A stretch of DNA of 64,000 bases from Larus michahellis (GCF_964199755.1 NC_133896.1:69233142-69297141); one strand, 5' to 3'. Numbered from the stretch's first letter, positions 25,525 through 37,786 are shown. Numbers and translations: made by a program. The notes: generated from the letters alone by a model not told the origin.

Positions 25525-25665
25525 ACAAGCTGGGTTGCTAAGGTACTGGGATGTGGGAGAGACTGGTTCAAGTCTCTGCTCCCCTCCTTCAGGTCCCAGT
25601 TTATCTTCCCAGATTTCTCCCAACTAATTAGAGCAGGGACTGGGCTCTGCTCGTGTACGCTGCAG
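25525..25665 (+). mobile_element. tRNA-derived SINE relic (A-box and B-box like)
   Basis: GCTGGGTTGCTAAGGTACTG is followed about 20 bases later by GGTTCAAGTCTC, which matches a polymerase III B box (GGTTCRANNCC), and by TGCTCCCCT. This is the arrangement of the tRNA-like head of old amniote SINEs, in which a 'gatgtgggagac' linker precedes the B box; GATGTGGGAGAGAC is present here. A partly inverted echo, AGAGCAGGGACTGGGCTCTG, follows near 25631. It is a relic, not a working tRNA: it cannot be folded into a cloverleaf by eye. Confidence 0.4.
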
Positions 25666-28600
25666 GTCAGGTTTAGAGGTTTACCTCTGCTGTAGCACAG
25701 AGGAAACTCAACAATGTTAAGCAGAAATAAGAATTTAAGCTTCACTGAGTGAAGTGGTAATTCATCTGAGAATTGCCCTTTTGTGCACACTCCCACTGAA
25801 AATTACTATGCTAGCAACCCATCACCCTATCCCTTGAACACCCCGCGTAGATGAATTTTCTGTTAGTGTGTCTGGGGAGCACAGAAGCCTTTATTGGGGG
25901 AGTTTACTGCACTTTCCAATGTTATGTCTTTACTTGTCTGGGCAAAGCCTGCTGGCTGTAGGATCTGCTGCTGTTCTCTAGGCAGAAAATATTCACTGGT
26001 TGGAACTGGTTTATGAGCAAGTGGGCTTTGGCTAGGCATGAGGTCTGCAGTACTTGACACCTCATTAAGGACTGTAGTGATCTGAGGCAAAGTGCTTTCT
26101 ATGTGTCTTCATTTACAGTGCTGTATATAGAATATTCTTGATCTGGTTTGAGCTGTGAGGATCTTCCAGTGTTTGTCACGTCCAGGGGAAGCCTGCAACA
26201 CAGAAGAAGCAGAGCTATGCACTTTTAAAGGGTTTAGGTGAAGGCTTTGCGCCTCTGTGGAAAGAGATATGATGGCTTAGTAGCGGTGACAGCAGGAATA
26301 AAATACTGCGTTTTTATGTACTTAAACAAGTAGAACACAACTGTATTAAAAAGGAAAGGGTTTGGAAATTGCCTGACTTGATTGATTTATTGTTATTGTA
26401 GGTGAGGTCTAAGGCTATATTTTTGTAAACACTTTCCTGTATCCACTGGAGACACTCTATGACACTACACTAACGTAGCTAGTTAGTTCTCAGTAACTGA
26501 CCGACAGTCTTACTGGACCTCTTCCATCGAATGGGATACACATCTAGCTGCTATGTTGAGCTTCAGCAGCCCATTGACCTTTAAACTTGTTGATCCTGGA
26601 TGATGTTCAGATTTGTTTGGTCATATGTATACATATGAACTTTCAGCAAGTTTCTGGGGTTCGGATCCATCTCTAGTTCCCTTCTGGGGAGCCATGCCTC
26701 TAATTTCCACCGGTTTTCTACAAATTCATCTCTCTTCTTTGTGCCGTCTCGAGATCCCTACTCCCTTGTTCTTTTTGGACTATTGTGTTGGCCTGTGGGG
26801 ACTTCATGATGAATGGTGAAAGAAAGAAAAACGGGTATTTTGCAAAGGCACCTTCAAACCGCAGGTATGCTGTACTTATGGGCACAGTTCGTGGTAGATG
26901 TACAACTATAGGACAAAAAGCAAATACTGCTTTGCAGACCTGGGGTCACTTTATTCCTAGCACTTGACAGGCCCCTCCAGGGAGTGTGGCCACCTCCTTT
27001 CTTTTCTGTCTCTATCCTGATTTCTGTTATTTTCTGGTCTTTTGTGTCATGGTTTCTCTTTTAACAGTCATTATAAGACCTTTTTCTTTTTATCGTCTTC
27101 CCTGGGAATTTATCATGCTTATCCTTCTCCAGCCTGCAGCTCTTCCTTGGAGCTTTGTCATTCCTAAGTCAAGGGCTGCAGGCCAGCAGGTTCTTTGGGG
27201 CTGAGACAGAAAGACAACTGCTCTTGACAACTGCTGTTACTCTATAAAGACTTAAGGACTGGGCCATCTGCACCTGTCATCTACCTTCCCACAAATCCTG
27301 GGGCCCTGATTAACTCCTGTGCCCATGCTGCACACATCACGGCAGTAACATAAAAGACAGGACGTCATTTAATATCAGTAGTCTAGATGTATTCTGCAGC
27401 CTTATCAGGCACTAAGGTTTTGTAAATGTCTTTTTCCATCCGTGCACCCCCAGCACCATATTATATGTAAACTTAATACCCCTGATTGCCATACAAGCTA
27501 AACAAAGATTAGGAATGATTTCTGTTGGTGGGAACCTTGATGTTCCTGTTTCCATAGAGAGTGGTTGTTTGGGAATATTTACAGATTACAAAGCCAGGGA
27601 AGGTAACAAAGGAGGATGAATGAAAACTCAGTTTAGAAAGCATATCTGTAGACATGTGGATGGCAACAGTTGTAGTATACAGTTTGGGCAAGTTTTTTCC
27701 AGAAAAAAAAAAAGAAGCCTCTGTAATGATGTTCAGTAGAAAGCAGCATTGTGCATAAATTATCAGCACTGTTTAGAAATAATCAGGAATGGGTAAATCT
27801 GTGCGTCAGAACAGATAGCTACGGGTAAGGTATTGCTCATGGCATGTGGTCATGTACCAAAGTTGTTACACTGAGTCAAAATGCTATCTTTTCCTGAAGG
27901 CCATGCTCCAGGCCTTCCAGCCCTACCTATACATAAGGGCTGCCCGGAGTTTGGATCTGAGCCTGCAGCACTGTGGCGGAAAAGGATACTTGTGAAGATA
28001 CATGACTTTAAACGGGGAGGATGTAGTGAAGCTGAGTGGAAGTCTAGGGATAAAACTGGCATTGGAAGTCAGAATAGTTATTGTCAGGGAATAGTTTGGA
28101 AAAGCGTAGACTCTTTTTCAGTACTTTTCTTGATGCTTGTAGTTTTTCTTTAAGAATGAATCGGAGGGAATAAAATATAGCTAAAATAAGGAGCCTTATA
28201 ATAGAAAAATTAATATAGTAAGATAACAAAACTAATGATAGCAGAAAACTCAGACATCCAAATACTTGGACCAACTCAACAAATTATGTACTCTCTGCAT
28301 TTGCACATTCCTGCGTCTGATATTTATATCTCAGAGCAAAACAGGAAAAAGAGGCTGGAGAGAGATCTTGTGAGGTTGGGATTATTTGGGGGTTTTTTTG
28401 GGATCTTTCTATAGAATTCACATAAATTTGCTTACAGAAAATGCGAGGGAAAACTCAAAGAATTCTGAAAAGTGAACATTTAAAAATTATCTGACCTTTT
28501 TAAAATGAAAATGCTTCTATGTGAGTAAAGGCTTCTCTTATGGCATTGCCTTGTAACTGAGGGAAGCACAACCATCTGGGTTGTTTTTGTTTTGTTTGTC

Positions 28601-29934
28601 TGTTTTCACCAGTCTCTCATGTGATATATCCTGGAAGCTGCCAAATCCTCTCAAATCTTGGGTGGCCTGGGCCTGAAACAATAAGCCGTCCAATTTCCCA
28701 TACTGTTGCAGTATGTAGGCACCAATATACTTTTTTTTTTCCTGATTGAATTTGGACAGAGAGATTATATAAAATAAAAAAAAAATTCTCTTCCTTGGAG
28801 AAAATGAATCAAAATGTCTCTCGCTAATCCTTCTGAGCATATGAAGTCCATGTTCATAAGCTAGAACTTGTACGGTATGATTTTTATAATCAATCAGAGC
28901 TAATCTGGAAGACAAATTGAAAAAGCAATGGGGAAACTGGTCACTGTAGCAAAAAGGTTAAGCTAAACACTTTTCTTGATATTTCTCTGTGCTTCTTTGC
29001 GTATCCTTGGTGATTTCAAAAAGACTGTGGTAGTAAACAATCAAAGAATAATATTACTGCAGGAGCTAAAAGTTCTTTCATTGCAGTCCTTTTTTTTGGT
29101 TACATATTCTCTGAATTTTAGTGGAATGTATTTCATAAGAGCTGATTTTTCTCTCTTTTTGATTAAACATTATTGAAGAAATTTTGCAATCATTTGAAGC
29201 ATCTTGTTCTAGCATTCATCTATATTTCTGATACTTTTGCCTTAATTCCATGCTGACCTTTTTACGAAAAGGGATGTCCTTTGACGTTGTCAAGAAAAGG
29301 TACATCTGAAATTTCATTTAACTGGAAATTTTTTTTTCTTCCTTCCAATTGAATAATGAACTCAAGGGTAGTCCTGAAATGTTGGAATTTCCCATGAAAC
29401 AGACTTCTGGGGGCTTCGTCCAGCCCAGAGAAGTGTTTGAATGGAATTTTATCTGTTGATAGAATTGTGCAAATATTATTTAACATTCAGCATGCCTCTG
29501 GCGCAGGTAGGGGATGAAATAGTTCACATCCACTGTGAAGGGAGAGCATGGCTTCTTTGATTTCACTTAGGTTTCGCTCGCTGGTATTTCACGACAGCTC
29601 TTCCTGGCTTCAGGCGGGTGCTGAGCACAACGAATGCCTGCGGGATTCTGCAGCCGAGCGCATTGTGAACTGAGGAGTGAGCCCTGCTTGTGTGGGTGGA
29701 GGGGAATGAGCAAATCCTCTCGCTGTGATTTTTTTATTTTATTTATGGCATACGCTGGGAGCAGGGTGACAATATTTTGGAATACAGAGATATGCGTTCT
29801 GGTGTGTATAGCTATCCTACTGCCTAGTTATGCCATCAGCAGCTTAATTGTTTTATATTCTGGTTGAGGGTCTGTTAGAGATGGGTCCGGTATTTCACTA
29901 AAAGCTGGTGAATTTATCTGTGATCTGCTCAGAA
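25666..29934. other. unique non-coding DNA
   Basis: No gene or repeat is recognised. T/A runs of 11-12 occur near 27705 and 28730. A 125-codon minus frame (28538-28915) has no recognisable domain and contains lysine and phenylalanine runs from homopolymers. It is not called. Confidence 0.55.
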
Positions 29935-30030
29935 ATGGGAAGTGTCACCAATCAGACACTGCGGGAACTTGGGCAAGCTGTTTGTTTCTTTGATATTTTC
30001 ATTGCAAGCATCTGTGTAAGGAAACCCTTT
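29935..30030 (+). mobile_element. MIR-like SINE relic, weak
   Basis: CACTGCGGGAACTTGGGCAA followed by a T-rich stretch and CATCTGTGTAAGGAAA matches in order the MIR core 'ctgtgtgaccttgggcaagt...catctgtaaaatgg'. The segment between the two blocks is poorly conserved. By-eye match only. Confidence 0.3.
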
Positions 30031-33000
30031 GTGATTCTGAGGAAGCATTCAATTGCATATAACTGCTCAGAAGCCAAGCTAAATAAGCCAAGTGTCATTT
30101 TTTTCAGTCAAATGTGGAGTATTTGAGACTTGCTTTGAACACTGAAAGATGGCAACCAAATGCAGGAATGTGTTTCTGACTCATGATCAATTTAAAGTCT
30201 CTTCTAAAACTATGACCACTTAGAAAACCAATCAACTATGATTTTTTTTAATTTTTTTTTTGCTTGTGGGGTTATAGTGTGCTTATTTCTGGAAAAAGTC
30301 AAACTCATGGTATTTCCTCCAATGAATCCAAACAATAGCTATTAGTTAGGAATTCACACGTGCATTCTGACACTCAGTAGCAGCTCTGAATCGAGGCGTA
30401 TAGATGTTTACCTTGATGGTTATAATATCATATGTGGTAGAAGCTGGCAAGGACAACCCTTTCCTTTACCCAAAAAACATTTAACAGTGATGAAAAAACT
30501 TTTGCAGAGGCAGGCATAATTATTTCCATATTTGTGCTTAGAAAAAGTTCATCGATTATTTTTTGTTTACAGAAGTTGTCTTTGTGGCTGAAAATAATAA
30601 AGATATTAACCGTAAGCCATGGGTGACTGTTTTACGTCATCGGAATCTAAACTTGCAGCATTGGGAATTGCTCTTAATGGCTTGTGAGACTGAGTATTAG
30701 AAATGAGAAGAATGTGGTAATGGTGCTGCCTTAATAAAGGATAGCATATGATAATCTAGAGTTTAATGGAAGAATAAGTTATTTTCTTTATAGGAAAAAG
30801 CAATGAATGCTTGGCCAAATGTTCTTAAAGATGTCTTTTTAGTCTCTAATATGAAAAAGTACAACCTTTTGAAAACTGCTTTTTTTTTTTAGCTTTGTAT
30901 CCTGAGACCCCTATTTTATCAAGCCAACTGCAAGATCTACTTTTAAAGGGATACTCTGAACGTGTATCGCACCAGCATCCCCACGCTAATTTTTTTGTGG
31001 TGTAACATAAACCAAGAATACGGTGCTACAGAGCATGCATGATGTTGCTAAAGAAGATAAGCAGTACTTCCTTATGGCAGTTATTCAATGTATCTGGAAG
31101 TAATTCTTGTGTCCACTGTTACCACTGTAAAAAGACACAGGAACGTTAGTCTTCTATGGCATTATATGGTTTGTCTGAGGAACTGTATCTGAGAAGATAC
31201 TGTGACTTACAAAAGAAAATTTCCAGAAACTTAGTAGGAATTTATGTTACTACTGCATTTCCATTCCTCCTGAAACAGAATTGGAGGGAGATAATCATGA
31301 ACACTTGAAAAAAAGGCCTTCAGTATAAATTCAAAGGACTGAAGGGGAAAAGTTGGAATTATTCCCCAGCATCACGTATTTTTAATTGATATCTGTGTAC
31401 TTCATACAGCTGGCAATTGGTGCTCAATTGTTGTGAATTGTTCTTGAAGGAGCAAAAGAAAATTTGACTTTTCGTGATTTTTCTTCTGTCTTCAAGAATA
31501 GGAAAAAAGAGAAGATATTTGCACTGCATGTGCAAGTATCAATACGCTGGAGGTTACACTAAGCTTCAGGAGTTCAGAGCTTGACATGGGAGGTGAACAT
31601 TGGTCATTCTGGAAAGAGAAGGCACAAAGAGAAATTGGAGCCACTCAGGAGATCAGCTATTTTAACGAGTATTTGATGCATGCTGATCATGAGAAAGCCA
31701 GAAGGTCACAAAGTAATTTTTTCAGGTAAGCCTGACCCAAGCCTAGAGAATTAAACCTAGCACTTTCAATTTCACCTTCTGACCAAAGGGCAGGCCAAAG
31801 TAGATTTGACATAATGTGTTTAAAACAAAAAGCTACATTCTAAATCAGCCTCAATTTTGCCATGAACTTGCGGCTACACCACTTGCATAACAAAGCACAG
31901 GGATTTAATCTCTTGGAAGCAAAGTCATTTTGAAGTGTAGAGGAACTGGAGACTGGAACTGTGAGAAACATATGAGCTGTTACTCCTCTTTCCTGTATGC
32001 TTCTGTAGTTACCTCATCACATGTTATGCCAGTGATTTAGCTTATGCAGACAAATAGCATAGCTGTCTGCAGTTCAAAGACCCAGCTGCCCCCGGTAGTT
32101 TCCCCTGCAGAAATTCTGTCAAGCTACTTTGTCAATGCAGATGATTGAGACATACTGGGAATACTGCAGGATAGGAAACGTAAAATGAAATGTAATTTCA
32201 AAACATAAAACATGGAGGCTTCTGTACTGGTCCTATGTTTTAAAAATTAATTTTTTAAAACAAAAACTAAATGAAGCTGCTGCAGGAAGTTGCCTGTCAG
32301 AGGACATTACCCAGAGCTTTGAGGAAGCTGGGTGTGTCTAGATTAGGAGAGGTGCAAATGTCATGCTGGACAGTTAGCAAAACACCCACTATCCCTCTCT
32401 TTCCACGTGAGAGGGGGCAGGGCAAGACATTCCACTATGTCTACTATGGCACTAAATGCCACATCCTTCAGAGAAACTTGTGCTGGGGTTCATGCTTTCC
32501 CAGGATTGCTGGTGAGGAGTCCTCCCTGTGCATGACTGCAGTGTACCTGGAGATCCCACTGGCACAAATATCTCCCGTAATGAGCCACTGTGGTGTAAGC
32601 AGAGGGACCACCTCATGGGAACTCGAATCCTGACTAAGATTATTAGGAATATTTGTCATTTCAGTGACACCCCTCTCAGCTTTGGGACAAGATGGCTTGG
32701 CAGTATGGGCTGCTAGATGAATGTTGGGGACCCAGTGCACGCCTATATCCAGTTTTCAAATTTGGTCCATGGCTTGTATATAAGCTATATTGCTAATGTT
32801 CCTTCATTTGCTTCCGCTTCTCTTCTAATGCTTTCATTTATTTTGAGGCAGATATTGCAGTTACCCTTCCCTCCACCGGATAAACCCAAGGGCAGGCAGA
32901 GGTTTTGTCTTAGAAAAATGTCTGGAACTGCTGTTGAGGCTCCCTCCATGCCTGCTCCTCTTTCCTATAGATTCCTCATCAGTGGCAACGACAGAAATTT

Positions 33001-33717
33001 GCCTTTTCCAAGGAAGTCCCAAAGACATGTTCTGTCCAGAGGAATTGCATGGCCGGAGGATTGAGGGAGGGATGTTCTCTGATTGACGTGTAGCTCCTTC
33101 CACAGAACTGCCGTGTTACTCTGGCGCAGCCACACTCTGCTCTAGTGGGTTTCCAGCTGTGGCATCGCACAGGCTGACAGGGTGTGATGCGGGGCGCTGG
33201 CACAGCACACGCATGCTCAAAGCGTGGCACAAAGCTGCAACCGGTTAATTTGTTGTCAGCTGGCACAGCGCAGCTCTGCCCTCTGCACGTAATAGCAATA
33301 GGAGGCTGGGTGCTCTTGTCTCTCCCATTTTTCACCATCTCGTTCATCTTAGTGCTGTGTCTGCTGAGGTATTTAACAAGGTTTGTCTTCCAGTCTTTTG
33401 CCATGCACCCTGCTGCCTGATTTCTCTATGCCCCCTACAGTGTCATAGCTGGTTCTTGCCCAACATGGTCCCTTTTCACCTGCTTTCAGCTCTCTGACTT
33501 GCCCTGTTCCCTGGCTGTGAGTGAAGCTACCATCCTGGTAGCCTCGTGTAAGCTGCCCAGCACTGTCAGTGGGAGGCCTCCCCTCTTGACTGGCATTGGG
33601 CCAAGATGGATAACTTTTGGGTTCCTTTCTTGGCGCTGCCAGACACTGCCTGCATGATGTTATTCAAGTCACTTAGAGCCAGGTCTACATTGAACTGAAG
33701 TTTTAAATGATGGGGGA
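30031..33717. other. unique non-coding DNA
   Basis: No gene is recognised. T-rich runs lie near 30242-30262 and 30882. A 25-base AT palindrome lies at 32237-32261. The part 33050-33330 is richer in G+C and CpG than its surroundings but shows no core-promoter motif or splice site that I can defend. Confidence 0.55.
32237..32261. repeat. AT-rich inverted repeat
   Basis: Arms GTTTTAAAAA and TTTTTAAAAC flank five bases. All but the ends is A/T. It may be cruciform-prone or simply an AT-rich coincidence. Confidence 0.7.
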
Positions 33718-33832
33718 CTTACTAACTGTGTCAATATGAGCTGAATGTCGGGATACCTGTGTGGCTCTAAGTTGGATCTGTGTGGATCTCTTCAGTACCT
33801 TATTCCCTATCTTTAAATGGGGAGAGATACTC
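33718..33832 (+). mobile_element. MIR-like SINE relic, weak
   Basis: CTTACTAACTGTGTCAATAT corresponds to the MIR 'cttactagctgtgtgacctt' block. TTCAGTACCTTATTCCCTAT and CTTTAAATGGGGAGAGATAC correspond to 'cctcagtttccctatctgtaaaatggggagaatac'. The spacing is about 30 bases longer than in the family, so an insertion or a chance match must be considered. Confidence 0.3.
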
Positions 33833-34207
33833 CTCGCTTTCTATCATTCTGGTTTTTACCCGTTTGGAAGCGAAGCCCATTAACATACAGGAACAGAGGT
33901 CTGGTCCTCTCTATAGGCATGCAGTGTGGCCTGAACTGATTAGAGCTTCTTGGGTCTGGAGGAGATAGAAGGATATATATGACAATAAGATATACCATGA
34001 ATAGGCTGTAAAGTGGTGATTGTATTCAAGCTCTTTCCCTTATGCATGTGCAGCATGGATAAAATGGGGACAGTCACAGATACACTGTTTGAAGCAAATA
34101 CCAGCAGAATATTCTTGTCAGCAGCCTACCAACCATCTCTACTCAATTTTAATCGAGTAAGCACAGCCTTCACTTGCCTGAGGTGCCTTTCTCTCTCCTT
34201 GGCTTGC
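33833..34207. other. unique non-coding DNA before the LTR
   Basis: Nothing recognised. It ends at the left copy of the LTR target duplication. Confidence 0.6.
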
Positions 34208-34473
34208 CATCCTGTCCTGGTTTCGGCTGGGATAGTAAGTTTTCTTACTAGCAGCTGGTATAGTGCTACGTTTTGGATTTAGGATGGAAATAATGTTGAT
34301 AAACACACTAATGTTTTAAGTTGTTGCTAAGCAGTCAAGGCCTTTTCTGCTCCTCACACTGCCCTGCCTGTGCATAGGCTGTGAGTACACAAAAAGTTGT
34401 AAGGAGATAGAGCTGAGACAGCTGACCCCAACTAACCAAAGGGATATTCTATACCATATGATATCATGCTCAG

Positions 34474-34481
34474 TATATAAA
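34474..34481 (+). promoter_or_regulatory. TATA box of the solo LTR
   Basis: TATATAAA about 260 bases into the LTR, followed by a purine-rich stretch. Transcription would be expected to begin about 30 bases on. A perfect palindrome ATGATATCAT (34458-34467) sits seven bases upstream, where a CRE-like element would be expected in such an LTR. Confidence 0.7.
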
Positions 34482-34649
34482 GCTGGAGAAAGAAGAAGGG
34501 AAGGAGGGGGATGTTCAGAGTTTTGGTGTTTTGTTACGTGTGATGAAGCCCTGCTTCCCTGAAGATGGCCGAACACCTGCCTGCCAATAGGTAGTAGTGG
34601 ATGAATTCCTCTGTTTGCTTTGCTTGCATGCGTGGCTTTTGCTTTACTT

Positions 34650-34655
34650 ATTAAA
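34650..34655 (+). terminator. polyadenylation signal of the solo LTR
   Basis: ATTAAA, the commonest variant signal, is followed by CTGTCTTTATCTCAACCC and a T-rich stretch. It lies about 170 bases after the TATA box, as expected for the R region of a retroviral LTR. Confidence 0.6.
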
Positions 34656-34790
34656 CTGTCTTTATCTCAACCCACAAGTTTTCCTTATTTTTCTGATTCT
34701 TCTTCCCATCCCACTTGGGGAGGGGGGGGAGAAGTGAGCGAGCGGCTGCATGGCCCTAGTTGCTGGCTGGGGTTAAACCGCGACACATCC

Positions 34791-37417
34791 CTAGGGATAT
34801 GGCCACAGAGAAGCAGCTGTAAGTGTTGAATTCTGTTACAGCAGCCAGAGCTGAACAGGAGTCCTAAGCGAAGATCAAAAGCATTGTTTGCAAACATGGG
34901 CATGTATGGGACTTAAGTGGATTTTGCCCACTGAAGTTGCGTTTTTCATTTGAGCCCAAGTTAATGACCGAGACCTAAACTTCGCTCGCTGCCTGAGCCA
35001 AACTGCTGAAGCTGAATAGTTTATTAGCATCAGAGCACAAAGGGCCCTGGCTCTCACATTGCTGTAACAATAGAATATGTTGGAGAATATTGATTTGATT
35101 AGGCTGACACTTGGTTTACCCTAGTCTAAGTGAGAGGAGAATCAAGGCCAAGGAATATGCTTCACCCTCAGAGTGCCTGTACCAGTAGCTGTGCAATTTG
35201 TAACTCGGTTGCAGAAGTAAATGATGGCACCATCTTTTCTGCCTGGAAAACAATACTCAAAATAAAGCCAGAGTTACAAAGAAGGAGCGCGTAAAGTGCA
35301 ATTGTTTTGAGCAAATGCACTGATTTTTCTCAAACCAAGACAAATTGAGAATGGGCGCAAATCTTCTCAGCACCGCTAATTTCATTGCGTGTAACTTTTC
35401 ATTGCTGGCAATGGAAAACTACAGTGTTTGGGGAAAGATACACATTTCCTGTTCGTAGTTTGTACACTTCAAGAGAAGTGGGCATGCCCTTCAGGAAAAG
35501 CGGTGTCCCTGAGGGCAGAGTTCTGTTACCCTATAGTAGCCTGCAGAAAAATTGTAGAAAAGTCCTACTTTCCAAAGCAACCCAGAAATGCCTTTTTTTT
35601 TTTTTCCTTTTTCACCAATGAGTTGAAGGTGCTGTGAAGTCTCTGTTCTTTGGGGGGCACTGTGTACTTATAGCTAGGCTTAGTTTTGTACTGGAAAACT
35701 GCAGGTATCATGTTTTTTTTGGAATATGGGCCACTATGTTGTTTGTTTGGCTTTTGGTAAGGTAAAGCCACAATGTCCATGATTAATTCTTTCTTATTGT
35801 AGGTAAAAGGTCTCTTTACAGGAGGCTTTAGGATCCTTTTTTTTTTTTTGTGATTAATCTTTTTAGTATATAAATGTGCTTTGCATATATTTAGCTGGCT
35901 AAACCAAGAGAAATAAAATACCACACCTAGCAGAAATGGGCAAATATGCCACACTAAAGGGAATGGCAATGATACATAATTATATGCCTACTTTTTCATT
36001 TCTTTCGTCCAAGGTGAGGGAGTGCTGCTCTTGGAAACTTTAGACTGATCCCTACTTTCAGGGTACTGGGTATGTCTCTCTTCCCCATACTAGGGGGAAT
36101 CTCTTCTTTCCCAATACCTTTATGGAAGCTGAAACTGGTACCATCTTCTTCCTGGGATTCCTTGCTTGGTTATCGTGATGTAGACTGATGGGTGACATGC
36201 TTCTTGATTCCTGCACCTTGAACAGGATCCATTGCTTTTTTCATTCATTGCTTTTGTAAGCACCCTGAAGACTCCTGATACCTTTCGGGAAGGAAAGAGA
36301 ACACAGTCCTTGCCACTCATGGGGGATTTGTGGCACTTTGAGTGTGAGGCTTGGTGCCTTGCGTTTCTTATTTGTCAGTGTAGCTCTTCTGGATGCGCTA
36401 AACATCCATAATGTGAATAGCCCTTTGGAGGGATCCACCTCTTCCACTGGATGTACAAGAGTCCTAGGGACTGCATCCTAGTCCTTGCTACGGCATCTAA
36501 GCAGCACTAGCTTTTTACTTCCAGCTGACTGACTTTGTACTGCACACAGCCCTGCATTTGAAGAGATGTTTGTATTCCTCTGCTCTCTTTTGTGGTAGCT
36601 TTTACACCCTCTTTGAGTGCACTGGTGGCTTTGAAGTCCTATGGATTGTGCTGTTCCAGCTGAAAAGATACTGCCTGAAACAGCATGAGTAAAATTTTCC
36701 TAAAAATTTACCCCTCTCTGTCTAACATAGAAGCAGCTTGTCTGTGCCCAGGAGGTAATCATAAGGATGACCAAATCTGCTCATGGTGTGTGGGCTTCTC
36801 CCTCACACACTCCGAAGCAATCCCCCAGGCAGACCTGCCAGCTGGGTGGCTCGCTCACAAATCTAAGCTTACTCACCTTCATGTCAGACGTGCACAGCTG
36901 TGAGCACCGCCATCTGGGCTGTATCCTTTGTATATAAGATTAGGCTGATTTCAGATGAGCTGTGGAAATGGCATAGCCATAGCATCATTTAGAAGTCATC
37001 TACTGGGGCAGGGGGAACCCACACTGTGGTCTATTTATGTTATGAGGAGGGTAAGAGAAAATGCGCAGAGCCAAAACGTGCTTTCCGCTCTGGCCTGGAG
37101 CAAGAGAGGAGGTGTGAGCTAGCCCAGGGTGCACAGCACATTTCCTGCCCGCTGCTCTCTTGTACCAAAGGAGGAAAAAAGCAAAGTCTGCTGGAGGGGG
37201 TGCACCTACCTATTGTCCTGTGTCTAGCCAGGGTACAGAGGGTAGAGAGCATAAATGTAAGTTGGTGTCCCATCTCCTCAACTGCTCCTAGTGCTGACTT
37301 TTCTCTGGGTATGCTTCTCATCCGACCCAGTCCCTAGGGCAGTCGTGTCCTTTCGGGGTCAATTAGTCCTCCCTCCTTCCTTTTCATGCAAGCAACACAG
37401 GTCCCACCTACCTGTGG
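34791..37417. other. unique non-coding DNA
   Basis: No gene or repeat is recognised. T runs of about 12-13 lie near 35592 and 35838. Confidence 0.55.
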
Positions 37418-37440
37418 AGTCCAACCTTAAAGGTTGGACT
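37418..37440. repeat. 23-base palindrome at a CR1 truncation point
   Basis: Perfect 11-base arms AGTCCAACCTT (37418-37428) and AAGGTTGGACT (37430-37440) flank one base. The right arm is the start of the CR1 fragment that follows; the left arm is its inverted copy. Confidence 0.85.
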
Positions 37441-37486
37441 CGATGATCTTAAAGGTCCCTTCCAACCTCAACAATTCTATGATTCT
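37430..37486 (+). mobile_element. CR1 LINE, extreme 3' fragment
   Basis: About 57 bases of the CR1 3' end: AAGGTTGGACTCGATGATCT, then AAAGGTCCCTTCCAACC, then the octamer ATTCTATG and the start of a second (ATTCTA). Severe 5' truncation is typical of CR1. The last octamers are intact, so the 3' end is well kept. Confidence 0.85.
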
Positions 37487-37753
37487 ACCCTACTGTATAC
37501 AACAGGGCTTCCTGCAAGATCTTGTTAGCCTGGACATCTCGTGTAATCTCAGAACATCTTTGATCATGATGTTCCACTTAGGGAGCACTTATATTCTGGA
37601 GGGGCTGAAAGTGAAGAATGATGCGGTTGTGGCTATTATTTCAGGGGTGCTTGGAGATACTCAACACCATGTTAAATATTCCAATATACAGTGAGGAGCA
37701 GGAGAAGTTTGTTTAATGTTACCACGGAAGAGAGTCCTATTTCTCTTCTTAAT

Positions 37754-37786
37754 GTCTTAAGAGTCTTAAAGGACTCTTCTTAAGAC
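37754..37786. repeat. imperfect 33-base inverted repeat
   Basis: The outer arms GTCTTAAG (37754-37761) and CTTAAGAC (37779-37786) pair perfectly. An inner pairing, AAGAGTC (37759-37765) with GACTCTT (37772-37778), overlaps the outer stem by three bases, so the two stems are partly alternative. The loop of the inner stem is TTAAAG. A hairpin is possible in RNA or single-stranded DNA. Confidence 0.65.

Larger units (their letters stand above)
34208..34790 (+). mobile_element. solo LTR of an endogenous retrovirus (ERVL-like) with target duplication
   Basis: The LTR proper is 34213-34785 (573 bases). It begins TGTCCTGGTTTCGG and ends GGTTAAACCGCGACA, giving the TG...CA ends and imperfect inverted termini (TGTC...GACA). 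A perfect 5-base duplication CATCC flanks it at 34208-34212 and 34786-34790. Five bases is the size typical of class III (ERVL) insertions; ERVK-type and ERV1-type normally give 6 and 4. I recognise the sequence as a common bird LTR family. A TATA box and polyadenylation signal are in place. Neither a primer-binding site nor any gag/pol/env sequence adjoins it, so it is a solo LTR left by recombination between the two LTRs of a provirus. Confidence 0.93.

Noticed and set aside
25362..25796. 144-codon minus-strand frame
   Set aside because: It lies over the tRNA-like SINE relic, and other frames on both strands are open in the same stretch. The LNLTCSVHEQSPVPALISW stretch faintly resembles an immunoglobulin strand but lacks a partner cysteine at the right spacing and a WYK-type core.
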